Shown here in pieces: positions 1 through 4,956 of a DNA stretch of 5,079 nt; position 1 is the first letter of the stretch; each line of letters starts with the position of its first letter. The DNA lies in the NCBI GenBank assembly GCA_900553215.1, contig USCJ01000118.1:1-5079 (forward strand), written 5' to 3'. The notes beneath the pieces were generated by a model. That model searched no databases and had not been told where the DNA came from. It saw only the letters and a list, made by a program, of their open reading frames with translations. Origin of the DNA: an uncultured Collinsella sp. GTDB taxonomy: Bacteria; Actinomycetota; Coriobacteriia; Coriobacteriales; Coriobacteriaceae. Position numbers and translations under genes: made by a program.

Positions 1-502
1 CCGTGAGGATATGTTCGTCAACGATCTTGTGATCATTCGCGCCGAGGGCTCCGACACCAAGGTCGAGGCCATCGCCGACGTCGCGAATCTGGACGGCAAG
101 ATCGCCATCGGCGACGCCAAGACCGTCCCCGCCGGCAAGTACGCCAACCAGGCCTTAGCTTCTGTGGGTCTCTACACCGGCACCGAGGGCGACGACGGCG
201 AGTATGCACCCGAGCTTGCCGACAAGGTGGCCCTGGCCGACAAGGTCGGCACCGCTGCGTCTTACGTCTCTACGGGCGACTGCGTGGCCGGTTTTGTCTA
301 CAGCTCCGATATCTTCCGCTATGACGGCATCGAGGAGGCCTTCGTGTGCCCCGAGGATTCGCACAAGCCCATCGTGTACCCGGGTGCCGTTGCCGAGAGT
401 TCCGAGCACGCCGACGAGGCCAAGGCGTTCATCGACTTCTGTCTGACCAACAAGAAGGCCCAGAAGATTTGGGCTAAGTACGGCTTTGAGCTTTCCGAGT
501 AG
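1..502 (+). CDS. modA: Molybdate ABC transporter substrate-binding protein ModA, 3' part
   Basis: This is the C-terminal part of the extracellular oxyanion-binding protein of a molybdate (possibly tungstate) importer. The reading frame is open from base 2, so the Met at base 11 is internal and the true start with its signal peptide lies before the window. About 167 residues are visible, against roughly 250-280 for the family. Visible family motifs, in order, are a KIAIGDAKTVPAGKYANQAL segment (domain 2 of ModA), GFVYSSD, whose Tyr (codon at base 299) matches the Tyr that contacts molybdate in E. coli ModA, then PEDSHKPIVYPGAV, and a C-terminal KIWAKYGFEL ending. From memory these match E. coli ModA closely. 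It is followed by modB and modC, which supports the assignment. Glycine codons are mostly GGC. The choice between molybdate and tungstate cannot be made from this fragment. Confidence 0.93.
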   Translation, partial: REDMFVNDLVIIRAEGSDTKVEAIADVANLDGKIAIGDAKTVPAGKYANQALASVGLYTGTEGDDGEYAPELADKVALADKVGTAASYVSTGDCVAGFVYSSDIFRYDGIEEAFVCPEDSHKPIVYPGAVAESSEHADEAKAFIDFCLTNKKAQKIWAKYGFELSE

Positions 503-560
503 TGCGGCTTGGCGCGATAATTCCATCGTTTTGTGTTTCACTCCGTCCTTGTATTCGCTT

Positions 561-564
561 GGAG
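561..564 (+). promoter_or_regulatory. Shine-Dalgarno site that sets the modB start
   Basis: GGAG lies six bases before the GTG at 571. The upstream in-frame GTG at 502 overlaps the modA stop and has no well-spaced Shine-Dalgarno. The downstream ATG at 589 is preceded by an AT-rich stretch without one. This favours 571 as the start, and the resulting protein begins with a well-formed signal sequence. Confidence 0.6.
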
Positions 565-570
565 CTTTTC

Positions 571-2013
571 GTGCTTAATAGATTCCGCATGCTTGCCGCC
601 TGTGCTTTGACATTCGCGCTTTGCTGGGTGCCGGGATTTGCGTTTGCTGGGGACGCTGGGGACGGGCCCCAGGTTGCTGCGACCGCTCATGGGCTTTCCT
701 ATGGGATCGAGGGGTTTGAGCGGTTGGCCAAGGGGACCGCTCGTGCCATGGAGGGCCAGCCTGAGGGCTACCGGTTTCCCGTTGACGAGGACGTGGACCT
801 TGTAGTGGCGCCTACTGCCGATCGCGTTGTGGCGTGGATATCGCCCAAGGCGGTCGAGAAGTATGGATTGGATCCGCGGGATAACGAGTGCGTATCGGGT
901 CTCAAGGCCCTTGTCTGTGAGCTCGACAGCGCAAACTGCATGGGAGGTGCGCAGCTAGAGGACGTGGATCTTCCTTGGTATGTCACGGCGGAAACAACGT
1001 TTGATGCCGGTGGGTATACCTATGGCTTTGATGTGCGTGGTGCGGATGGGGACCGCTATGTGGTGATTGCATCGGCCTCGGGTGATGCCAAGGGTGGCGC
1101 GCGTTGGCTTGATAGCGCTCAAATGGTAGAGGCATCGTCTGTCGCGTTGCGGGATGAGCAGGGCCCCTTGACCTCTCTGGCTTCCTTTTTGGGCGACATC
1201 GACTATCGCCCGTTTTGGGTGTCCATAAAAACGAGCGGCCTTGCCCTGCTGATCTCCTTTGCGCTGGGCCTGTTCGCCGCGTGGAAGACTATGGGTACCT
1301 CGAGTCGCATCAAGGGCCTGCTCGATTCGGTCTTTACGATTCCTATGGTGCTGCCGCCCACGGTTTGTGGCTTTCTGCTCCTCATGCTGTTTGGCCGCTC
1401 GACCGGGGTGGGCCAGTGGCTCATCGCGCACGGCATCTCGATCGTCTTTACCTGGCCTGCGGCGGTCATTTCGGCCGTCGTTGTGTCGTTTCCGCTGGTT
1501 TACCGCACGGCGCTTGGAGCCTTCGAGAGTCTCGACACGCAGATGCTCGACGCCGCACGAACCCTGGGATGGTCCGAGCGTCGTATCTTTGCCAAGCTCA
1601 TGATGCCGCTCGGCTGGCCCTCCATCGCCGCCGGCGCGGTGCTTGCCTTCGCGCGTGCCATGGGCGAGTTTGGCTGCACCCTGTTCTTTGCGGGCAACTA
1701 CGCCGGCATTACCCAGACCATCCCCATCGCCATCTACTTTGAGTGGATGGGCGGCAACACGTCGGTGGCTCTCTTTTGGGTCGTCGTCGTGATCGTGTTC
1801 AGTTTCCTGGTCATCCTGTTCATCAATATGTACACCGCTCATTCGCAAAAGTACCGCGAGCGGGGCCTTTCCCGTGCGGAGCGCAAGCAGGCCAAAGATC
1901 TCGCCGGACAGGGCGATTCACTCGACCCGGCGGGCGGCGATGCCTTGCGTATCGATCGCGAGGCGTTGGCCGAGCTTATGCGCGATGACGTAGCACCGCA
2001 GGGAGGTCGATAA
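571..2013 (+). CDS. modB: Molybdate ABC transporter permease ModB with an extra exported N-terminal domain
   Basis: This is the membrane channel subunit of the molybdate importer, 480 residues from the GTG at 571 (503 if the GTG at 502 were used). Residues 1-26 form a signal sequence with a hydrophobic core and an AFA/GD cleavage-like site. Residues 27 to about 210 are hydrophilic, contain three clustered Cys, and match no domain I recognise. The permease domain starts near Phe215 and has five predicted membrane segments, the last near 401-419. Its EAA loop is at 327-346 (DAARTLG...MP), where the ATPase docks, and is followed by LAFARAMGEFG, a ModB hallmark. A charged tail of about 60 residues ends the protein. 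E. coli ModB is about 229 residues, so this protein is twice that length. If the signal is uncleaved it becomes a sixth membrane segment, which fits an outside domain and inside C terminus. The permease call is firm; the role of the ectodomain is unknown. Confidence 0.93.
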   Translation: MLNRFRMLAACALTFALCWVPGFAFAGDAGDGPQVAATAHGLSYGIEGFERLAKGTARAMEGQPEGYRFPVDEDVDLVVAPTADRVVAWISPKAVEKYGLDPRDNECVSGLKALVCELDSANCMGGAQLEDVDLPWYVTAETTFDAGGYTYGFDVRGADGDRYVVIASASGDAKGGARWLDSAQMVEASSVALRDEQGPLTSLASFLGDIDYRPFWVSIKTSGLALLISFALGLFAAWKTMGTSSRIKGLLDSVFTIPMVLPPTVCGFLLLMLFGRSTGVGQWLIAHGISIVFTWPAAVISAVVVSFPLVYRTALGAFESLDTQMLDAARTLGWSERRIFAKLMMPLGWPSIAAGAVLAFARAMGEFGCTLFFAGNYAGITQTIPIAIYFEWMGGNTSVALFWVVVVIVFSFLVILFINMYTAHSQKYRERGLSRAERKQAKDLAGQGDSLDPAGGDALRIDREALAELMRDDVAPQGGR

Positions 2014-2016
2014 ATC

Positions 2017-3087
2017 ATGTCGCTCGTTTTGGATATTAAGAAACGTTATCCCGGGTTTGTGCTCGACATGCAGCTTGAGGCCGGCGAGGAGCGTGTGGCG
2101 CTCCTGGGTGCCTCGGGTTGCGGCAAGAGCTGCACGTTGCGCTGCATTGCCGGCGTGGAGACACCCGACGAGGGCAAGATCGTCGTCAACGGCGTGACCT
2201 TTTTTGACTCGGCGACGGACATCAACCTTTCGCCCCAGGAGCGAAAAAGCGCCCTGATGTTTCAAAACTATCAGCTGTTTCCTAATATGACGGTGGCCGA
2301 TAACGTGTGCGCCGGCGTTGAGGGTGCAGGCGACGCCGCAGCGCGCAGACAACTTGCCGAGCGCTACCTGGGTATCTTTGGACTGGCCGACTTTGCCGAC
2401 CGTTATCCCGCGCGCCTCTCGGGCGGCCAGCAGCAGCGTGTGGCGCTTGCTCGCATGGTGGCGGCACACCCGGGCATTTTTATGTTCGACGAGCCCATGA
2501 GCGCGCTCGACGCGTATCTCAAGAGCGCGCTTGAGCAGAACATGCTCGACCTGTTCGACGTCTGTAACCGTACCGTGCTCTACGTGAGCCACGACATCGA
2601 CGAAGCTTGCCGCCTATGCCAGCACATCTGCGTGATGCACGACGGGCATGTTGAGGAGATCGGCTCCGTTGAGGACGTGGTCCGCCGCCCTCAGACGTTG
2701 GCGGCGCTGCGCCTAACGGGCTGTAAGAATACGAGCCGCGCGCGCAAGATCGGCGACGAAGAAGTTGAGGCCCTCGACTGGGGCATGACCTTTAACGTGG
2801 GTCGCGAGGTTCCCGATAACGTGGCGTACCTGGGTATTCGTGCGAGCTACTTCCATGTGGACAACCGCGCTGAGCGCGGTCGTAACAGCTACGATCTGCA
2901 TGTGGCCCGCGTGAGCGATTCGCGTTTTGAGCGCCTGGTTCTGCTGGATGTGCCGCGTGCCGATGCGCCCACGCGTTTGCAGTGGAAGGTCAACAAGGTG
3001 GGCATACCTGTCGACGAGTTGCCGCAAGCAGGCGAGACGCTGCGCATGCATTTTGATGCCAGCAGGATCCATTTGGTTTGTCGATAG
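2017..3087 (+). CDS. modC: Molybdate ABC transporter ATP-binding protein ModC
   Basis: This cytoplasmic ATPase drives the ModB channel. It has 356 residues, normal for ModC. All nucleotide-binding motifs are intact: Walker A at 31-38 (GASGCGKS), Q-loop Gln83, signature LSGGQQQR at 134-141, Walker B ending at Asp158-Glu159, D-loop SALD at 162-165, and switch His192. Residues from about 235 (GCKNTSRA) to 356 form a separate C-terminal domain in the place of the Mop/TOBE oxyanion-sensing domain of ModC. Its sequence is not a textbook Mop repeat and resembles, from memory, ModC proteins of Gram-positive anaerobes. The gene starts 3 bases after the modB stop. Its Shine-Dalgarno GGGAGGT (2001-2007) lies inside the end of modB, so translation of the two is probably coupled. 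A sulfate-type ATPase is the alternative, but the modA and modB neighbours argue against it. Confidence 0.93.
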   Translation: MSLVLDIKKRYPGFVLDMQLEAGEERVALLGASGCGKSCTLRCIAGVETPDEGKIVVNGVTFFDSATDINLSPQERKSALMFQNYQLFPNMTVADNVCAGVEGAGDAAARRQLAERYLGIFGLADFADRYPARLSGGQQQRVALARMVAAHPGIFMFDEPMSALDAYLKSALEQNMLDLFDVCNRTVLYVSHDIDEACRLCQHICVMHDGHVEEIGSVEDVVRRPQTLAALRLTGCKNTSRARKIGDEEVEALDWGMTFNVGREVPDNVAYLGIRASYFHVDNRAERGRNSYDLHVARVSDSRFERLVLLDVPRADAPTRLQWKVNKVGIPVDELPQAGETLRMHFDASRIHLVCR

Positions 3088-3113
3088 CGCCGGGTAATGC
3101 CGTCGGGGAATAT

Positions 3114-3135
3114 AAGCCTCCGCGGCTTTGTTTTT
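3114..3135 (+). terminator. Weak intrinsic terminator candidate after modC
   Basis: AAGCC (3114-3118) pairs with GGCTT (3124-3128) around a five-base loop, and a TGTTTTT tract follows directly. It sits 27 bases past the modC stop, where the mod operon should end. The stem has only five pairs, so termination may be partial and some read-through into the next leader is possible. Confidence 0.5.
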
Positions 3136-3154
3136 GCCGTTCGCCGAATGAGGA

Positions 3155-3182
3155 ATGACAAACTCTTATCAATCAAGATAAT
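3155..3182 (+). promoter_or_regulatory. Upstream promoter candidate for the YjiM-like operon
   Basis: ATGACA (3155-3160; 5 of 6 to the -35 consensus) is separated by 16 bases from GATAAT (3177-3182; 5 of 6 to the -10 consensus), in the most AT-rich part of the gap. Transcription would begin near 3189 and give a leader of about 330 bases. The -10 overlaps the TTATC/GATAA inverted repeat. Confidence 0.45.
3166..3181. repeat. Inverted repeat TTATC-N6-GATAA, possible operator
   Basis: Perfect five-base arms flank a six-base centre and cover the 3' spacer and most of the -10 of the upstream promoter candidate. A dimeric repressor bound here would block that promoter. The arms are short and AT-rich, so chance is a real alternative. 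Confidence 0.3.
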
Positions 3183-3219
3183 TATTTATTAGACGACGGC
3201 ACACGACGCTGTCGTACGA

Positions 3220-3257
3220 ATGTCAACGGAGTTCGCATGGTCGATGACCGTTGATAT
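3220..3257. repeat. 10-bp inverted repeat around the -35 of the downstream promoter candidate
   Basis: ATGTCAACGG (3220-3229) and CCGTTGATAT (3248-3257) are complementary at 9 of 10 positions, and the tenth is a G-T that would pair as G-U in RNA. The 18-base spacer contains a TTCGCA -35 candidate, and the right arm runs into the TATAGT -10. It could be a pair of protein-binding half-sites on DNA, or a hairpin in transcripts that start further upstream. Confidence 0.45.
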
Positions 3258-3260
3258 AGT
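3232..3260 (+). promoter_or_regulatory. Downstream promoter candidate with extended -10
   Basis: TATAGT (3255-3260) differs from the -10 consensus at one position and is preceded by TGA (3252-3254), the TGn of extended -10 promoters. A weak -35, TTCGCA (3232-3237), lies 17 bases upstream. Transcription would start near 3267, about eight bases before the Shine-Dalgarno of the 22-codon leader ORF, and give a 5' leader of about 250 bases for the YjiM-like gene. Confidence 0.45.
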
Positions 3261-3271
3261 TGACCTCAACT
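3258..3271. repeat. Perfect palindrome AGTTGA-CC-TCAACT at the predicted start of transcription
   Basis: Two perfect six-base arms around CC overlap the last bases of the TATAGT -10 and the expected +1. The arm motif GTTGA recurs at 3250-3254 and, inverted, at 3223-3227 (TCAAC), so four half-sites lie within about 50 bases. That arrangement is typical of an operator for a dimeric repressor. The regulator is not in this window. Confidence 0.45.
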
Positions 3272-3290
3272 TGTAAAGGAGGGTGCGCAC

Positions 3291-3359
3291 ATGCCGCAGA
3301 CGACATACATTCGCCGCGTTGCCGCGCGTGCCCTGTATATGGCTCGGAGCCGCATATGA
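3291..3359 (+). CDS. Possible 22-residue leader peptide
   Basis: A short ORF of 22 codons starts at ATG 3291. Its Shine-Dalgarno AAAGGAGGG (3275-3283), seven bases upstream, is the best in the window and better than those of the full-length genes. The peptide is basic (five Arg in 22) and polar, has no membrane segment, and matches nothing I know. Its last codons and TGA stop lie inside a stable stem-loop (3343-3382), so a ribosome translating or stalled on it would keep that structure open. This is the arrangement of a regulatory leader peptide. The alternative is a chance ORF behind a purine-rich tract. Translation is plausible; the regulatory role is inferred. Confidence 0.45.
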   Translation: MPQTTYIRRVAARALYMARSRI

Positions 3360-3382
3360 GCAGGTATGTTCACGGCTCCGGG
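3343..3382 (+). other. Leader stem-loop overlapping the end of the 22-codon ORF
   Basis: CGGAGCCG (3345-3352) pairs perfectly with CGGCTCCG (3373-3380). The stem extends by U3344-G3381 and C3343-G3382 to ten pairs. An upper stem, CATA (3353-3356) with TATG (3365-3368), sits above a four-base bulge and closes an eight-base loop. The left arm buries a GGAG (3346-3349) that would be the ribosome site for an ATG at 3356. No T-run follows, so it is not an intrinsic terminator. Confidence 0.55.
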
Positions 3383-3526
3383 AGAGACGACGCACAACTA
3401 AATAATCGACCGCAAAGCAGGTTCCCTAAAATTCCGGGTTTGAGCACGGTCGGGCAATCGCCGTCCGTCGTGCATCGATACCGCTGTTATCCGTTTTTGG
3501 TTCGAGAGGGGAACCGTTATGGCTGA
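3356..3526 (+). CDS. Doubtful 56-codon ORF linking the leader ORF to the YjiM-like gene
   Basis: An ATG at 3356 overlaps the TGA of the 22-codon ORF as ATGA, has GGAG six bases upstream, and stays open for 56 codons to a TGA at 3524. That stop is eight bases inside the next gene. The product is basic and polar with many Arg, Ser and Pro and no recognisable fold. Its codons (AGG, AGA, CGA, CTA) are unlike the neighbouring genes, which argues against a conserved protein. If translated, it would mainly carry ribosomes through the hairpin at the next ribosome-binding site. I list it as a possibility only. Confidence 0.15.
   Translation: MSRYVHGSGRDDAQLNNRPQSRFPKIPGLSTVGQSPSVVHRYRCYPFLVREGNRYG
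3444..3473 (+). other. Second leader stem-loop
   Basis: GCACG (3444-3448) can pair with CGTGC (3469-3473). Alternatively ACGG (3446-3449) pairs with CCGT (3465-3468), with CGG (3451-3453) and CCG (3461-3463) stacked above. These are competing folds of one GC-rich element, so a hairpin is likely but its exact form is uncertain. It lies within the span closed by GGTTCCC (3420-3426) and GGGAACC (3509-3515). Confidence 0.35.
3499..3515 (+). promoter_or_regulatory. Hairpin holding the ribosome-binding site of the YjiM-like gene
   Basis: GGTTC (3499-3503) pairs with GAACC (3511-3515), leaving the loop GAGAGGG that contains the Shine-Dalgarno, about nine bases before the ATG at 3519. The right arm has a competing partner: GGTTCCC (3420-3426) is perfectly complementary to GGGAACC (3509-3515) and would cover part of the Shine-Dalgarno. 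One fold displays the site in a loop and the other buries its G-run. Such a switch is the logic of translational control, but no ligand class is recognised. Confidence 0.4.
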
Positions 3527-4802
3527 AGAATTTGATTTCCACCCGATGTGGGAGAGCCTCGGCATGAATCTTGCCGACCACGACATGCTGCTAGGCGCCG
3601 TGGGCCAGATGTACGGCGATATGTTCTTGACGCAGAACAATCGCCCCAAGTCCACGTCCTACCTGGACTTTGTGGCCACCAACATCCACAGCGGCCGTAT
3701 TAAGGAGATGCTCGACAAGAAGGAGGCTGGCGAGGCCACCAAAATCGTGGGCTCGTTCTGCGTGTACGTGCCCGAGGAGATCGTGCTTGCCTGTGACGGC
3801 ATTCCCGTTGGTCTGTGCTCGGGTGCCGATTGGGCAACGGACAAGGTCGAGGAGCACTTGCCGCGCAACACTTGTCCGCTTATCAAGAGCTTTGCCGGCT
3901 TTAAGCTGGGTGAGGTCTGCCCCTACATCGAGTCGAGTGACTTGGTGGTAGGCGAGAACACCTGCGATGGCAAGAAGAAGGCCTACGAGTTTTTTGCCAC
4001 GCAAAAGAACATGTACGTCATGGATATTCCCAACGTGCACGACGAGTCGACGCTCGTGACCTGGAAGGCCGAGGTTAAAAAGCTCGCCGCCAAGATTGAG
4101 GAAGAGTGCGGCGTCACGATTACGCCTGAGCGTCTGAAGGCCGCCATCCGCGCCGTCAATGAGAAGCGTCGCGCCCTGCAGCGCCTCGCTGCCACGCGCG
4201 CTGCCGACCCAGCGCCCATTAGCGGTCTCGACAGCCTGCTGACCGTTCAGGCCGCCTTTATGGACGACACGCCGCGTCTGACCGGAGCCATCAACGATAT
4301 GGCGGCCGAGTGTGAGCAGCGTGTCGAGGCCGGCGAGGGCGTAGCACCCAAGGGGACCAAGCGCATCCTGTACACCGGTACGCCCATGGCCGTGCCCAAC
4401 TGGAAGCTGTTCAACCTCATCGAGAAAGCCGGCGGCATTGTGGTAGGCGAGGAGTCCTGCACGGGCTCGCGCTACTACAAGGATCTGGTCGACGAGTCCG
4501 GCGAGACGGTCGACGAGATGCTCGACGCCATCGCCGAGCGCTACTTTAAGATCAACTGTGCCGTCTTTACGCCCAACGACCAGCGAATGAAGGACATTGT
4601 CCAGATGGCCAAGGACCTGCATGCCGACGGCATTGTCGACGTGGCCCTGCAGTTCTGCACGCTCTACGAGATGGAGTCGTTTGCCGTGGAGAAGGCCGCC
4701 GAGGAGGCGGGCATTCCGTTCATGCACATCACGACCGACTACGCCGGCGAGGACGCAGGCCAATTGCAAACCAGGATCGAGGCTTTCTTGGAAACAATTT
4801 AG
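3519..4802 (+). CDS. YjiM-like protein of the 2-hydroxyacyl-CoA dehydratase / double-cubane cluster family
   Basis: This 427-residue cytoplasmic [Fe-S] protein belongs to the HgdB-type family (2-hydroxyglutaryl-CoA dehydratase D component). From memory it resembles E. coli YjiM along its length: PRNTCPLIKS (115-124), a Cys-Pro at 134-135, DLVVGENTCDGKKK (141-154), TPNDQR (351-356), and the C-terminal TTDY...GQL...RIEAFLE. It has 11 Cys; those at 81, 100, 119, 134, 149, 314, 347 and 380 lie in family motifs and are candidate cluster ligands. Related proteins hold a [4Fe-4S] or an [Fe8S9] double-cubane cluster and need an ATP-driven activator, which is absent here. A helical region (183-227) separates the two lobes. 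The ATG is fixed by GAGG ten bases upstream. A family member follows at 4957. Substrate unknown: it may be a dehydratase subunit or a double-cubane reductase. Family call firm, function open. Confidence 0.88.
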   Translation: MAEEFDFHPMWESLGMNLADHDMLLGAVGQMYGDMFLTQNNRPKSTSYLDFVATNIHSGRIKEMLDKKEAGEATKIVGSFCVYVPEEIVLACDGIPVGLCSGADWATDKVEEHLPRNTCPLIKSFAGFKLGEVCPYIESSDLVVGENTCDGKKKAYEFFATQKNMYVMDIPNVHDESTLVTWKAEVKKLAAKIEEECGVTITPERLKAAIRAVNEKRRALQRLAATRAADPAPISGLDSLLTVQAAFMDDTPRLTGAINDMAAECEQRVEAGEGVAPKGTKRILYTGTPMAVPNWKLFNLIEKAGGIVVGEESCTGSRYYKDLVDESGETVDEMLDAIAERYFKINCAVFTPNDQRMKDIVQMAKDLHADGIVDVALQFCTLYEMESFAVEKAAEEAGIPFMHITTDYAGEDAGQLQTRIEAFLETI

Positions 4803-4815
4803 GACTATCCGTCTC

Positions 4816-4921
4816 GGTGGCTTCCCCAGGTACCCGATCTTGCCGTTCAAACCGTCGCTTGCGTACCAAAGTGCGCGGCGCTGCTCTTTCACGGCAACCT
4901 CGGGCGCCTGGGAAAGCCGTT
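4816..4921 (+). other. Long hairpin between the two YjiM-like genes
   Basis: The two halves of this gap are nearly complementary. The lower stem is GGCTTCCCCAGG (4819-4830) with CCTGGGAAAGCC (4907-4918), 11 of 12 pairs, plus three G-U pairs outside. The middle stem is CCCGA (4833-4837) with TCGGG (4900-4904). The upper stem is TTGCCGT (4840-4846) with ACGGCAA (4891-4897). Two symmetric 2x2 internal loops separate them. The 44-base apical region holds another hairpin, GCGTAC-CAAA-GTGCGC (4861-4876). The element begins 13 bases after one stop codon and ends 35 bases before the next start. No T-run follows and the next Shine-Dalgarno is outside it. It could be an RNA element setting the ratio of the two products, a stability or processing element, or a remnant palindromic repeat. 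I recognise no known class. Confidence 0.6.
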
Positions 4922-4956
4922 TCCTTGGTTGGTTAAAAGGTCTGTTAAGGAGTTAT

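Noticed and set aside
11..13. ATG 11 as the start of modA
   Set aside because: The frame is open upstream to the window edge, and the protein lacks the signal peptide and first half of ModA, so this Met is internal.
502..570. Start of modB at the GTG overlapping the modA stop
   Set aside because: No suitably spaced Shine-Dalgarno, and it would place 23 unneeded residues before a complete signal sequence. GTG 571 has GGAG at six bases.
955..1848. A 297-codon open frame on the minus strand over modB, and overlapping plus-strand frames at 1215-1742 and 1259-1603
   Set aside because: Low-complexity, Arg/His/Gly-rich translations with no family motifs, shadowing a permease with clear ModB motifs.
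3378..3440. Glycine riboswitch, suggested by GGGAGAGAC at 3380-3388
   Set aside because: The partner CTCTC-type strand and the conserved GCCGAAGGAGCAA core are missing; only the GGGAGAGAC string is similar.
3494..3518. T-box antisequestrator or tRNA T-arm, suggested by GGTTCGA and GGGGAACCG
   Set aside because: The T-box UGGN bulge and its consensus are absent, and no specifier stem is visible. The stem here uses the TTC that would be in the loop of a T-arm, and no acceptor or anticodon arms exist.
3088..3518. Molybdenum cofactor riboswitch next to the mod operon
   Set aside because: The region lies after modC and leads into the YjiM-like gene, and I do not see the Moco RNA conserved core. 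A covariance-model search would be decisive.
3591..4892. A 433-codon open frame on the minus strand
   Set aside because: It lies antisense to the YjiM-like gene, has no recognisable protein motifs, and arises because the high-GC codons of the real gene leave few stops on the other strand.
4907..4945. Intrinsic terminator at the base of the long hairpin
   Set aside because: The sequence after the stem (GTTTCCTTGG) lacks a run of T, and the two flanking genes look like one operon.
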